Origin: Pseudomonas crudilactis
Lineage (GTDB): Bacteria > Pseudomonadota > Gammaproteobacteria > Pseudomonadales > Pseudomonadaceae
Length of the DNA: 64,000 bases
Assembly (NCBI RefSeq): GCF_013433315.1
Contig: NZ_WXVV01000034.1
Span: forward strand, 1 to 64,000
Direction of reading: 5' to 3'
The notes below the pieces were generated by a model. It was not told the DNA's origin. It saw only the letters and a list, made by a program, of their open reading frames with translations, and made no database searches. The position numbers were made by a program, and so were the translations under genes. Shown in pieces: positions 9,098 to 17,962 of the stretch. How positions within the stretch are numbered: position 1 is the stretch's first letter; each line of letters opens with the position of its first letter.

Positions 9098-11020
9098 ATG
9101 AACAGGATCATCAACATCATCGGTATTTGCTCGCTGGTCATGGCCGGGGCGTTGCTGACGCTGAGTGAGATTGCGCTGGCGAAAACTGTTGGCGAGCAAT
9201 CGCTGAAGCGTGACGGTGTGGCGGTGGATTTCAACCTCAAGCCACTGGCCGCTGACGGCAAGCTGCGCGAAGGCGAATTCGCCGATGTGCAATTCCGCGT
9301 CACTGACAGCGCCTCCGGCCAGCCGTTGTCCGGCGTGGCGCCGGGCGCCTGGGTCGATCCGCAGACCCTCGCCGCCGATCAGGCCCAGGGCCGTGACCAG
9401 AGCTGCAAGGCCCGGGTCGGGGTGTTCCTCAAATCCAACATCGGCGCACGGCCATTGCTCGACCTCAACAGCTATTTCCTGCTGGTGATGAACCGCGACG
9501 CGAGCATCGCCGTGGTCGATCCATCTGTGTCAGTAGGCGGTATCACCAGCACCCTCGCGCGGATCGAACTCAAACAACCGCCGATGGACTGGGTCACGCC
9601 CAAAGACAACAAACGCGTCTTCGTTTCCATGCCGACAGCGGGCGAAGTTGCCGTCATCGACAGTGAGCAATTCAAAGTCATCGACTCGATCAGCACCGGC
9701 AGCCAACCCGTACGCGTTGCGCTGCAACCGGACGAACGCCTGCTCTGGGTCGGCAACAATGCGAGCAAAACCGAAGAGTCCGGCGTCACCGTGATCGACA
9801 GCCAAAGCCTCAAACCTCTCAAACATCTGCAGACCGGGCGCGGCCACCACGAAATCAGCTTCAGCAAGGACAGCCGCTTCGCCTTCGTCAGCAACCGCGA
9901 CGACGGCACTTTAAGCGTGATCGATATCGCCAGTCTGACCATCGTCGAGCAGATCAAAACCGGCGCCCATCCGTTGTCAGTCGCCTATTCAGCCCTGTCC
10001 GGCGCGGTCTACGTCGCCGACGGCAAGGACGGCACCGTCACTGTGATCGACGCCAGCACCCACGACATTCGCCGGGTGATCAAACTGCAACAAGGCCTCG
10101 GCCCCATGGGATTCAGCGCCGACGGCCGCTTCGGCGTGGTGCTCAACACCGTGGAAAACCGCGCCAGCGTGATCGATGCCGCCACCAACAGCGCCATTCA
10201 CGACCTGGATGTCAGCGCTGAACCCTACCAAGTGGTATTCACCCAGGCCTACGCCTACATCCGCGGACTGGCTTCGCCAAAAGTCACCATGATCAACTTG
10301 TCCTCGCTCGGTGAAGGTCGCCAGCCGATCAGCCAGGGTTTTGAAGCCGGTCCGCAAGCGCCGCGTATGGCCGGGGATTTACCACTCGCCTCAAGCCTGG
10401 CGGTCTCGCGCGACGACAACGCAGTGTTCGTGGTCAACCCGGTCGACAACACCACTTACTTCTACGCCGAAGGCATGAACGCGCCGATGTCCGGTTACCC
10501 CAACCGTGGCCAGATCGCCCGCGCCGCCATGGTCATCGACCGCAGCCTGCGCGAAGTCTCGCCGGGCCTCTACAGCGCCAGAGTAAAACTGCCGGCAGCG
10601 GGGCGTTTCGACGTCGCGTTCCTGCTCAATCAACCGAACATCATTCATTGCTTTAACGCGCAGATCGAAACCAATATCGCCCTGCTAAAACATGTCGGCG
10701 CACCGAAAGTCGAGTTCCTCCTCGACAAGACCGCCGTGGCACTCAACGACCCCTACGTCGTGCGCTTCCGCATCGTTCAGGGCAAAGACAAAACGCAGCG
10801 CAGCGGCGTCAAAGACGTGCAGCTGCGCTACTACCTCGCGCCCACCTCGCACCCCCGCGAAGTGGCGGCGCTGGAAGTCGCCGACGGCGTGTACGAAGCG
10901 CCGATCACCCTCGACCGCAGCGGCGCCTGGTACCTGCATGTGCGCGCGGCGTCGCTGGGCGCCGGTTTCGATGACAAGACCTTTGCCAGTGTTCGGGTAG
11001 CCCCCGGCCAGGCCCGTTGA
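9098..11020 (+). CDS. Secreted YVTN-family beta-propeller protein
   Basis: The 640-residue protein starts MNRIINIIGI with a signal peptide ending near IALAK. Its middle (about 170-470) carries repeated blades of the YncE/YVTN kind: FVSMPTAGEVAVIDSEQ, LWVGNNASKTEESGVTVID, FAFVSNRDDGTLSVID, VYVADGKDGTVTVID and GVVLNTVENRASVID. The C-terminal third is a beta-rich region without a clear motif. GGGGAG precedes the ATG. It is the first gene after mnxG and the REPINs, followed 14 bp later by an SCO gene. Such propellers are usually binding scaffolds in redox systems; a role with MnxG in metal or electron handling is inferred from position only. Confidence 0.85.
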   Translation: MNRIINIIGICSLVMAGALLTLSEIALAKTVGEQSLKRDGVAVDFNLKPLAADGKLREGEFADVQFRVTDSASGQPLSGVAPGAWVDPQTLAADQAQGRDQSCKARVGVFLKSNIGARPLLDLNSYFLLVMNRDASIAVVDPSVSVGGITSTLARIELKQPPMDWVTPKDNKRVFVSMPTAGEVAVIDSEQFKVIDSISTGSQPVRVALQPDERLLWVGNNASKTEESGVTVIDSQSLKPLKHLQTGRGHHEISFSKDSRFAFVSNRDDGTLSVIDIASLTIVEQIKTGAHPLSVAYSALSGAVYVADGKDGTVTVIDASTHDIRRVIKLQQGLGPMGFSADGRFGVVLNTVENRASVIDAATNSAIHDLDVSAEPYQVVFTQAYAYIRGLASPKVTMINLSSLGEGRQPISQGFEAGPQAPRMAGDLPLASSLAVSRDDNAVFVVNPVDNTTYFYAEGMNAPMSGYPNRGQIARAAMVIDRSLREVSPGLYSARVKLPAAGRFDVAFLLNQPNIIHCFNAQIETNIALLKHVGAPKVEFLLDKTAVALNDPYVVRFRIVQGKDKTQRSGVKDVQLRYYLAPTSHPREVAALEVADGVYEAPITLDRSGAWYLHVRAASLGAGFDDKTFASVRVAPGQAR

Positions 11021-11034
11021 AGAGGAGTTTCGAC

Positions 11035-11685
11035 ATGAACCGATTCGCATCCACTGGCCTGCTGACCCTGTGCCTGTTGAGCCTTGGCATCCAATACGCC
11101 AACGCTCACTCGGCAGACGAACACGCTGGGCACAAAGCCCCGGCCAGCAACACGCAAGAACACACTCAGGTGAAGTTCGCCAATGTGCCGCTGATCGACG
11201 AAACCGGCAAAACCGTACGCCTGGAACAAGACCTGGTGCAGGGCAAAATCGTCGTTATGAGCTTCATCTACACCAGTTGCACCACGGTCTGCCCGGTGGT
11301 TTCGTCGATCATGGGCAAGGTGCAGAAACAACTCGGCGCGCGCGTCGGCAACGAAGTGCAACTGGTGTCGATCAGCATCGATCCGCAGCGCGATGACCCG
11401 AAACGCCTGCAGGATTACGCCCGAACCTTTCAGCGCGGACCGGGATGGAGCTGGCTGACCGGTTCGCCGCAGTCGATCAACGAAACCCTCAAAGGCCTCG
11501 GCAGTTTCAGCGGCGACTTCAAGAATCACCAGCCGTTGATCCTCGTCGGCGACGGCAACAATCGTCACTGGATGCGTTATTACGGCTTCACCGACCCGGC
11601 GCTGCTGGCCAAGGAAGTGGAAAAACTCAGCGGCCTGCGCACCCACGCCAAACACACCGCCATCGCCATGGAGCAACAGCCATGA
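11035..11685 (+). CDS. SCO1/SenC-family copper chaperone (first copy)
   Basis: The 216-residue protein has a signal peptide ending at YANA, a His-rich N-terminal stretch (HSADEHAGHK), and a thioredoxin-like domain. The Cu-binding CxxxC is C82-C86 (TSCTTVCPVV), with the partner His at 165 (FKNHQPLILVGDG). SCO proteins deliver copper or act as thiol-disulphide reductants for Cu sites in the periplasm. GAGGAG lies just upstream of the ATG. The gene ends with ATGA shared with the next SCO gene, so the two are translationally coupled. Copper loading of MnxG is the obvious inferred role. Confidence 0.92.
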   Translation: MNRFASTGLLTLCLLSLGIQYANAHSADEHAGHKAPASNTQEHTQVKFANVPLIDETGKTVRLEQDLVQGKIVVMSFIYTSCTTVCPVVSSIMGKVQKQLGARVGNEVQLVSISIDPQRDDPKRLQDYARTFQRGPGWSWLTGSPQSINETLKGLGSFSGDFKNHQPLILVGDGNNRHWMRYYGFTDPALLAKEVEKLSGLRTHAKHTAIAMEQQP

Positions 11686-12302
11686 GACTGCTCGACTGGA
11701 TTTCCCTGAGCGTGTGTTTCTGGATCTTCAGCAACGTCGCGTTCGCCCACGAAGGTCACGTTTCAGAACCGCCAGCGGCTGTTGCTGCCGCGCCGGCCAA
11801 AGGCACCCACGACGCAAAAACCTGGTTCACCGACACGCCGTTGCAGGATCAGAACGGCGAGACGTTGCGCTTCTACAGCGACGCACTGCAAAACCGCATA
11901 GTGCTGCTCAACGTGATCTTCACCAGTTGCACCGATGCCTGCCCGCTGATCACGCAAAAGCTCAAGGAAGTCCGCGAGTTGTTGGGCGACAAGGCGCCGG
12001 ACATCACCTTTATTTCCCTTACCAGTGACCCGCTGCGCGACACGCCGGCGGTGCTCAAGGCTTACACCTTGAAGCAGGGTTCCGATGACCCTCATTGGCT
12101 TTTTCTTACCGGCGACAAAGCGCAGATGGACCTGGTATTGAGTCGCATCGGCCAGATCGTGCCGACGCCCGAGCAGCATTCCACGCAGTTGATCGTCGGC
12201 GATGTCGCCAATAAACGCTGGAGCAAGATCCGTCCTGACGCCCCGGCTGCCGCCATTGCCCAGCGCTTGCAGTTGCTGACAATGCCTGTGGCCGGTCGCT
12301 GA
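11682..12302 (+). CDS. SCO1/SenC-family copper chaperone (second copy)
   Basis: The start overlaps the preceding stop by 4 bp; upstream in-frame codons would read through the first SCO gene. The 206-residue protein has a signal peptide ending at NVAFA, a short HEGH motif, and the SCO fold with C83-C87 (TSCTDACPL) and His166 (EQHSTQLIVGD). It differs clearly from the first copy, so the pair is not a recent duplication. Two different SCO proteins may serve different copper sites of the large oxidase, or one may reduce and the other load; this cannot be told from sequence. Confidence 0.92.
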   Translation: MRLLDWISLSVCFWIFSNVAFAHEGHVSEPPAAVAAAPAKGTHDAKTWFTDTPLQDQNGETLRFYSDALQNRIVLLNVIFTSCTDACPLITQKLKEVRELLGDKAPDITFISLTSDPLRDTPAVLKAYTLKQGSDDPHWLFLTGDKAQMDLVLSRIGQIVPTPEQHSTQLIVGDVANKRWSKIRPDAPAAAIAQRLQLLTMPVAGR

Positions 12303-12311
12303 GCCCGCGCC

Positions 12312-13862
12312 ATGAAACGCTGCCGCGTCCTCACCCTGATCCTGCTCGCCGGCGTCAGCCTTGGCCCGAGCGCTGCGCCGCTGACACCCGAAGAGGCGGC
12401 GGGAAAACGCTTGTACCGCCAAGGCTTGTCGGCCAGTGGCGAGGCGATCATGGCGCGGGTCGGTGCGGCGGACGTGTTGCTGCCGGCGACCAGCCTGCCG
12501 TGCGCCAATTGCCATGGCGCCGACGGCCTCGGGCGACCGGAAGGCGGGGTACGCCCGCCGCCGCTAAACTGGGCGCGACTGACCAGCACCTACGGTCAGC
12601 AACAGGTCAACGGGCGCAGCTATCCGGCGTACACCGAAAGCTCGCTGGCGACCGTCATCGAGCAGGGCCGCGATCCCGGCCACAATCGGCTCGACCCGAG
12701 CATGCCGCGCTTTGTGCTGTCGATGAAAGATCAGCGCAACCTCACCGCCTATCTCAAACGCCTCGCCGATGAACGCGACCCCGGCCTCGATGCCGAGACT
12801 TTGCACCTGGGAACCTTGCTGCCCAGCCAAGGCCCGTTGGCCGAGGAGGGCGCGACAGTGGCAGCGGTGCTCAATGGCAGCGTCGCGCGCATCAATCAGG
12901 CTGGCGGCATCCATGGCCGGCAATTGCGCCTTACGGTGATCGACCCCGGCCCGGATCGCGCCAGTGCCGAACAAGCCTTGCAGCAGTTGATCGAGCAGGA
13001 GCAGGTGTTCGCCCTGATCGCACCGCTGGCACCGGCCCTAGACAGCGAACTGGGGCCGCGTCTGGAACAGGCCGGCGTGCCGCTGATTGGCGCCTTGTCA
13101 TTGCTCGGATCGATTCAGGCCAGTCCGCAGATTTTCGAGCCGCTGCCGGGCTTGCGCGAGCAACTGATCGCCCTGGCCGATTACGCCACGGCAAGCCTGC
13201 GTGTGCTGCAAGGGCCGACGCTGATTGCCTATCCCGATGACCCTGCACAAACGCTGGCCGCGCAAAACCTCGGCCAGTATTTACAGGATCACGGCTGGCA
13301 AAAAGTCCATCTGCAAGCCTACGACCCGACGGCGGATGCGCTACCGCTGGGCTCGCGCTCAGTGTTCTATCTGGGCAACGGCGGTGGCTTCAGTCGTCTG
13401 GCGACGCGGCTGCAAAGCGCCGGGCAAGTGCCTTACCTGTTTGCCGCCTCTAGTCAGGTGGCGGGTGATCTGCTGCAAGTCCCCGACGGATTCACCCGAC
13501 GGGTGTTTCTCGCCTATCCGTTCGTGCCCAGCGACTGGACCCAGACCGGGCGCATGGCCCTGACGTTACTGCGTGAAGGCCAAGGCCTCGGCGCCCAGCA
13601 CGCGGTGCTGCAAGTCGGCGCCTATGCCTCGATGTTGCTGCTCAGCGAAGGCATGAAGCAGGCCGGCCGCGACGCCAGCCGGGAAAAACTGGTGGCGGCG
13701 CTGGAAGGCCTGCACGACTTCGACACCGGCCTGACTCCGCGCCTGAGCTTCGGCCCCGGTCGGCGTCTGGGCTTGAGCGGCGCCCATGTGGTCACCGTGG
13801 ATTTGCCCGATCAGCGCTTCTATCTGGTCGCACCCTATAAACCGATTGCTGCCAGCCCCTGA
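12312..13862 (+). CDS. Cytochrome c fused to a type 1 periplasmic-binding domain
   Basis: The 516-residue secreted protein has an N-terminal c-type cytochrome domain with haem motif CANCH (C64-H68) and a likely Met ligand in PSMPRF. A full periplasmic-binding protein of the branched-chain amino-acid receptor class follows from about residue 155 (LHLGTLLPSQGPLAEEGATV, INQAGGIHGRQLRL). No membrane segment or transporter genes accompany it, so it is unlikely to be an ordinary ABC uptake receptor. In the MnxG operon a redox role is likely: the cytochrome could carry electrons from the oxidase and the binding domain sense or hold a ligand. The ligand is unknown. Confidence 0.85.
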   Translation: MKRCRVLTLILLAGVSLGPSAAPLTPEEAAGKRLYRQGLSASGEAIMARVGAADVLLPATSLPCANCHGADGLGRPEGGVRPPPLNWARLTSTYGQQQVNGRSYPAYTESSLATVIEQGRDPGHNRLDPSMPRFVLSMKDQRNLTAYLKRLADERDPGLDAETLHLGTLLPSQGPLAEEGATVAAVLNGSVARINQAGGIHGRQLRLTVIDPGPDRASAEQALQQLIEQEQVFALIAPLAPALDSELGPRLEQAGVPLIGALSLLGSIQASPQIFEPLPGLREQLIALADYATASLRVLQGPTLIAYPDDPAQTLAAQNLGQYLQDHGWQKVHLQAYDPTADALPLGSRSVFYLGNGGGFSRLATRLQSAGQVPYLFAASSQVAGDLLQVPDGFTRRVFLAYPFVPSDWTQTGRMALTLLREGQGLGAQHAVLQVGAYASMLLLSEGMKQAGRDASREKLVAALEGLHDFDTGLTPRLSFGPGRRLGLSGAHVVTVDLPDQRFYLVAPYKPIAASP

Positions 13863-13877
13863 ACGGAGGGCCCGATC

Positions 13878-14639
13878 ATGAAACTCGTAACGCTGCTATG
13901 GCTGCTGACCGGCTGGTTGCCGCTGGCGTGGGCCAATAACGAGCCGGCCGTGGCGCGGGTCAACGGCGAGGAAATTTCCGGGTTTCGCTTCGAGCGTTTC
14001 TTTGCCGAATACCTGGAAGATCAGGGCCGTGCGGTAACCAGCATTCGCAGTCCCAAGGCCTACAAGGAACTGCGTCAGGCGGCGTTGCAAATGCTGATCG
14101 ACAAAGAATTGCTGTGGCAGGAATCGCAGAAGCGTGGCCGGCAGATCGACGAGCAAGCGCTGCGTCAGCAAATCGAGCAAACCCGCATGGCCATCGGCGG
14201 CGCGGATAAATTCGTCCGGCGCTTGCAGGACGCCGGTTTCGATGAGGCGTCCTTCACCGAGTACACCCGCCGCGAGTTGGCGGCGCAGCAGATGTTCGCC
14301 GAGCTGATCCGCGCTAATACCTTGCAACCCCGCCACCTGTTGATTCGTGTGCCCGCGCAAGCCGATGCAGCCACAGTGGCTCAAGCGCGTCTACGCTTGA
14401 TGCAAATGCGCGCCTCGATTGCCGGAGGGGCGAGTTTTGCCAGCGATCCGGTACGTTCACCGTTCGGCTGGCATGTGATTTATTTGCCGAACCACTTGGA
14501 GGCCGCCGATGTCCCAGATTTGCAGGGGCTGGATACAGTCAGGGCAGAGCTCGCCCGACAGCAACAGACCCAGGCTCGTCGCCAAGTGCTCGCGCAATTA
14601 CGGGTGCAGAACAGGATCGAACGAATTGACGACGACTGA
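13878..14639 (+). CDS. SurA/PpiC-like periplasmic chaperone with a shortened parvulin domain
   Basis: The 253-residue protein has a signal peptide (ending LAWA), a SurA_N-like helical region (MLIDKELLWQESQKRG), and a C-terminal parvulin fragment. That domain starts normally (QPRHLLIRVPA, 150-160) and ends normally (DPVRSPFGWHVIYL, from 190). The central part, expected to carry the GGDLGW segment and most active-site residues, is absent: GGASFA joins directly to SDPVRS. About 45 residues seem to be missing, in frame. It may still act as a chaperone for operon products but probably not as a prolyl isomerase. It is the last gene of the mnxG group. Confidence 0.82.
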   Translation: MKLVTLLWLLTGWLPLAWANNEPAVARVNGEEISGFRFERFFAEYLEDQGRAVTSIRSPKAYKELRQAALQMLIDKELLWQESQKRGRQIDEQALRQQIEQTRMAIGGADKFVRRLQDAGFDEASFTEYTRRELAAQQMFAELIRANTLQPRHLLIRVPAQADAATVAQARLRLMQMRASIAGGASFASDPVRSPFGWHVIYLPNHLEAADVPDLQGLDTVRAELARQQQTQARRQVLAQLRVQNRIERIDDD

Positions 14640-14645
14640 AGGTTC

Positions 14646-14705
14646 CCCCCCAATAGTGGGGAATGGCTTCGATGCCCATTCAGGTGCTTCCCCGTTTCTG
14701 GGGAA
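14646..14705. promoter_or_regulatory. Two enhancer-like dyads upstream of the RR/xcm/csm operon
   Basis: CCCCCC-AATAGT-GGGGAA at 14646-14663 and TTCCCC-GTTTCT-GGGGAA at 14688-14705 are 18-bp dyads, 42 bp apart centre to centre (about four helical turns, so on the same face). They lie about 85-130 bp upstream of a candidate sigma54 promoter. The second is a perfect inverted repeat. They are the clearest examples of the motif in the window. Confidence 0.65.
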
Positions 14706-14778
14706 CGGGGTACCGGGACGAGCGGGCATTGTCATTAATTTCAAGGACATGAAGACATAAAATTACCGGCACTCAGCC

Positions 14779-14794
14779 TGGCATGAAGTGTGCG
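14779..14794 (+). promoter_or_regulatory. Candidate sigma54 promoter of the RR/xcm/csm operon
   Basis: TGGCATG-AAGT-GTGCG keeps the invariant GG and GC at the correct 12-base spacing, but the -12 box is GTGC rather than TTGC. The predicted start near 14805 is about 54 nt before the TTG start codon at 14859. Confidence 0.5.
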
Positions 14795-14858
14795 TTACCG
14801 ATGGTAAGGCGCACTCTCAGGGCGGGGTCATCGGACCTGCTGTTTCAAGGAGTCGACC

Positions 14859-15389
14859 TTGGTTAACAAAGTACTGGTTGTCGAAGACGAACAGCTGCTT
14901 GCACAGAACCTTCAGGATTATCTGTCGGCGCAGGGGCTGGACGTCGCGATTGCACATGACGGAGCGACGGCTATCGGTTTGGCCGAAACCTTAGCCCCCG
15001 ACGTGCTGGTGTTCGATTACCGCTTGCCCGATATGGAAGGCTTTCAGGTGCTCGACGCAGTCCGCCAGAACAGGACGTGCCATTTTGTGCTGATTACGGG
15101 TCACCCGACCGCTGAAGTCTGTGAGCGGGCGCGGCAACTGGGAGTCAGCCACATCCTGTTCAAACCGTTTCCATTGGCGGAACTGGCGCGGGCGGTCTGC
15201 GACCTTCTGGGCATCAAGCGTGAAGCGAAACCCGGTGCGAGCCCTTCCGAAGGGTTTGTCGAACGACGCCAGAGCAGGACCGAGAGCTTCCCGTTGCAGT
15301 TGTACGATGGCAGTTGGGTGTTGGCGGATCGGCGACGACAGTTGCACGCCATGGCACCGGACGACGATCAAATGCTCACCGGGGAGTAA
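14859..15389 (+). CDS. Receiver-domain response regulator without a DNA-binding domain
   Basis: The 176-residue protein has a complete CheY-like receiver (1-120): acidic pair E9/D10, phospho-acceptor D53 in LVFDYRLPD, Thr in LITGHP and Lys in LFKPF. The remaining tail of about 55 residues has no recognisable output domain. The start codon is TTG, supported by AAGGAG eight bases before it; no ATG would keep the first beta strand. It heads the long operon with gspE about 80 bp downstream. It may control the secretion ATPase by protein contact or act in a phosphorelay with the MnxS kinases; both are inference. Confidence 0.85.
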   Translation: MVNKVLVVEDEQLLAQNLQDYLSAQGLDVAIAHDGATAIGLAETLAPDVLVFDYRLPDMEGFQVLDAVRQNRTCHFVLITGHPTAEVCERARQLGVSHILFKPFPLAELARAVCDLLGIKREAKPGASPSEGFVERRQSRTESFPLQLYDGSWVLADRRRQLHAMAPDDDQMLTGE

Positions 15390-15470
15390 TGGCGCGAACA
15401 GACGTTCCGGCACTTGCCGCCAAGGTTTGCCGCGCCGACAGGGCTCTGAGCCCCGGTTGGAGAGCAAGCC

Positions 15471-17177
15471 ATGGAACGTCTGTCCGTTGTCGTCGAACCG
15501 CTGTTGGCCGAAAGCGCGCCAGAACGCTTTTCCAGTGAACAGCTTGCCCAGGCCCGGGCGCGGGCCGCCACCTCCGGCGAACGCGTCCTCGATGCCCTCG
15601 GCGTACTCTGTGAACTGGCGCCGATGCCGTTCATTCACACCCTCGGCGCCACCCTGCATTACCCGGTGCTCGACACCGACAGCCTGTTTGCCGCGACGCC
15701 GGTGTTCGACCGGGTCACCCTCGCACAATGTCTGAAACGCGAATTCATCCTGCTGCGCCACAACGACGAAGTGATCGGCGTGTTTGCCGACCCCTTCGAC
15801 TCGGCGCGGCTGGCCTGGATCGACGATTGCCTACACGGCGCTCCGCTGCATCTGGTGCACGCCGATGACCTCAAGGCCTATCTGGCCCGCCACGAAGAAA
15901 GCTTCCACGCCGTCGAATCGCTGAACGCCCAGGGCGACACCCACCACGAAATCGACACCCTGCAAAGCCTGTCGCTGACCAGCATCAGCGAAGACGCCAG
16001 CAGCGTGGTGAAACTGGTCAACTCGACCCTCTACGACGCGCTGAAAATGCACGCCAGCGACATTCACCTCGGCACCACCGGCAACGGTCTGGTGATCAAG
16101 TACCGCATCGACGGCGTGCTCAACAACATCAGCAAAGTCCAGGGTACGGAGTTCTCCGAGCAGGTGATCTCGCGGGTCAAGGTCATGGCCGAACTGGACA
16201 TCGGCGAGAAACGCGTGCCACAGGACGGTCGTTTCAAGATCGGCATCAGCGGCCGCCAGATCGACTTTCGCGTATCGATCATGCCGAGCATCTTTGGCGA
16301 AGACGCCGTGCTGCGGGTGCTCGACAAACAGGATCTCGCCGACAAGGTCTGCGGCGTGCAATTGCAGGCGCTGGGCTTTGAAGATGAAACCCTGCGCCAG
16401 TTGCGCCGCCTCGCCGCCGAACCCTACGGCATGGTGCTGGTCACCGGCCCGACCGGCAGCGGCAAGACCACCACGCTGTACGCGATGATCACCGAGATCA
16501 ACCACGGCGTGGACAAGATCATCACCATCGAAGACCCGGTCGAATATCAACTGCCGGGCGTCCTGCAAATTCCGGTCAACGAGAAAAAAGGCCTGACCTT
16601 CGCCCGGGGTTTGCGCTCGATCCTGCGCCACGACCCGGACAAGATCATGGTCGGCGAAATCCGTGATCCGGACACCGCGCAGATCGCCGTGCAATCGGCA
16701 CTCACCGGTCACCTGGTGTTCACCACCATCCACGCCAACAACGTCTTCGACGTGATTGGCCGTTTCACGCAAATGGAAATCGACCCCTACAGCCTGGTTT
16801 CGGCGCTCAACGCGATTCTCGCCCAGCGCCTGATCCGGCTGGTGTGCGCCAGTTGCAGCGCGCCGGTCAATCCGAGCGATGAAGAGCTGCGCGCCTCGGG
16901 CCTCGATCCGCAGAAAGTCGATCATTACCACTTCGTCCACGGCAAGGGCTGCGGCCATTGCCGGGGCAGCGGTTATCGCGGGCGCACGGCGATTGCCGAA
17001 CTGCTGCACCTCGACGACGAGCTGCGCCAGATGATCGTCGAGCGCCAACCGATCAAACAAATCAAAGCCCTGGCCTGCGCCCGTGGTTTGCGCCTGCTGC
17101 GCGAATCGGCGCTGGAGCTGGTGGAACAAGGTCGCACCACGCTGGAGGAGATCAATCGTGTCACATTTATCTCGTGA
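15471..17177 (+). CDS. Type II secretion/pilus assembly ATPase, GspE family
   Basis: The 568-residue protein has a GspE N-terminal domain, ATPase N2 domain (HASDIHLG), Walker A GPTGSGKT (326-333), Asp box (ITIEDPVEYQL), Walker B region with Glu396 (IMVGEIRD) and His box (GHLVFTTIHANN). A four-cysteine zinc module (C459/C462 and C494/C497) is typical of GspE and PilB. It powers pseudopilus assembly from the cytoplasm through the GspF platform. XcmS, encoded at 317-1504, is the only GspF in the window. GGAGA precedes the ATG. Its end overlaps the next start by 20 bp. Confidence 0.93.
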   Translation: MERLSVVVEPLLAESAPERFSSEQLAQARARAATSGERVLDALGVLCELAPMPFIHTLGATLHYPVLDTDSLFAATPVFDRVTLAQCLKREFILLRHNDEVIGVFADPFDSARLAWIDDCLHGAPLHLVHADDLKAYLARHEESFHAVESLNAQGDTHHEIDTLQSLSLTSISEDASSVVKLVNSTLYDALKMHASDIHLGTTGNGLVIKYRIDGVLNNISKVQGTEFSEQVISRVKVMAELDIGEKRVPQDGRFKIGISGRQIDFRVSIMPSIFGEDAVLRVLDKQDLADKVCGVQLQALGFEDETLRQLRRLAAEPYGMVLVTGPTGSGKTTTLYAMITEINHGVDKIITIEDPVEYQLPGVLQIPVNEKKGLTFARGLRSILRHDPDKIMVGEIRDPDTAQIAVQSALTGHLVFTTIHANNVFDVIGRFTQMEIDPYSLVSALNAILAQRLIRLVCASCSAPVNPSDEELRASGLDPQKVDHYHFVHGKGCGHCRGSGYRGRTAIAELLHLDDELRQMIVERQPIKQIKALACARGLRLLRESALELVEQGRTTLEEINRVTFIS

Positions 17178-17961
17178 ACGTTTTGTCGCCGTGCTCGGCG
17201 CCAGCGATGTTGGCCTCGGCCAGCGGCGCGGCAGCGACACCCTGTGGCTGGGCAGCGTCGGTTACATCGACGAAGGCTTCCAGAGCTACGCGGTGGCGCT
17301 GGACACCCTCGATCGCCTGCTCGGTGAACACGCCGGCGCCGGTGCCGAATTGAGCGTGGTCATCTCCGGGCATTTCAGCCGTTTCTGCCTGGTGCCATGG
17401 AGCGCGCAGATCAGCAGCCCTGAAGAACTGCGTGGTTTCGCCCAACTGTGTTTCGAAGACCTGTTCGGTGCACCAACCCAGCCGTGGAGTCTGGTGCTGT
17501 CCGCCGAGCCGGCCGGTTACGACCGCATCGCCAGTGCCTTGCCGCAAGACTTGCTCGAACGCCTGCGCACGCTGGTCAGCGGTCGTGGTCTGCGCCTGCG
17601 CTCGGTGCAGCCATACCTGATGGCGGCGTTCAACCGCTTCGACAAAAGTCTGGATGCCGGCGACTTCCTCTTTGTTGTCGCCGAGCCGCAACGCAGCGTG
17701 TTGTTGCTGGCGAGGGAAGGGCGCTGGGCTGGCGTGCGTTCGGTCGGCGGCAGCGACAGCGATGCCGCGTTGAATGCGCTGATCGCTCGCGAACGGCAGT
17801 TGCAAGCCTCGACCAGCGAACGCGGGTTCAACGTGTATCTGCATGCCCCGGCGCGCCTCGATGCGCATCCGGACGTGGCGGGTGTGCAGTTGCGCACCCT
17901 TGAAGACGACGCGATGACTGTGCGTGACGGCTTGTACGTCATGTCCCGGGCGGTGGCCTGA
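17158..17961 (+). CDS. PilM/GspL-cytoplasmic-domain-like assembly protein
   Basis: The GTG start at 17158 has GGAGGAG before it and lies inside the end of gspE, implying coupling. The 267-residue soluble protein has no signal peptide or membrane segment. It lacks strong motifs I can name, but its size, position before PilN- and PilO-like proteins, and the pattern DFLFVVAEPQRSVLLLAREGR with SVGGSDSDAALNALIARE fit an actin-like scaffold of the PilM/GspL type. Such proteins anchor the assembly ATPase to the inner-membrane PilN/PilO complex. The family call comes mainly from gene order. Confidence 0.6.
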   Translation: MSHLSRERFVAVLGASDVGLGQRRGSDTLWLGSVGYIDEGFQSYAVALDTLDRLLGEHAGAGAELSVVISGHFSRFCLVPWSAQISSPEELRGFAQLCFEDLFGAPTQPWSLVLSAEPAGYDRIASALPQDLLERLRTLVSGRGLRLRSVQPYLMAAFNRFDKSLDAGDFLFVVAEPQRSVLLLAREGRWAGVRSVGGSDSDAALNALIARERQLQASTSERGFNVYLHAPARLDAHPDVAGVQLRTLEDDAMTVRDGLYVMSRAVA

Positions 17962-17962
17962 C

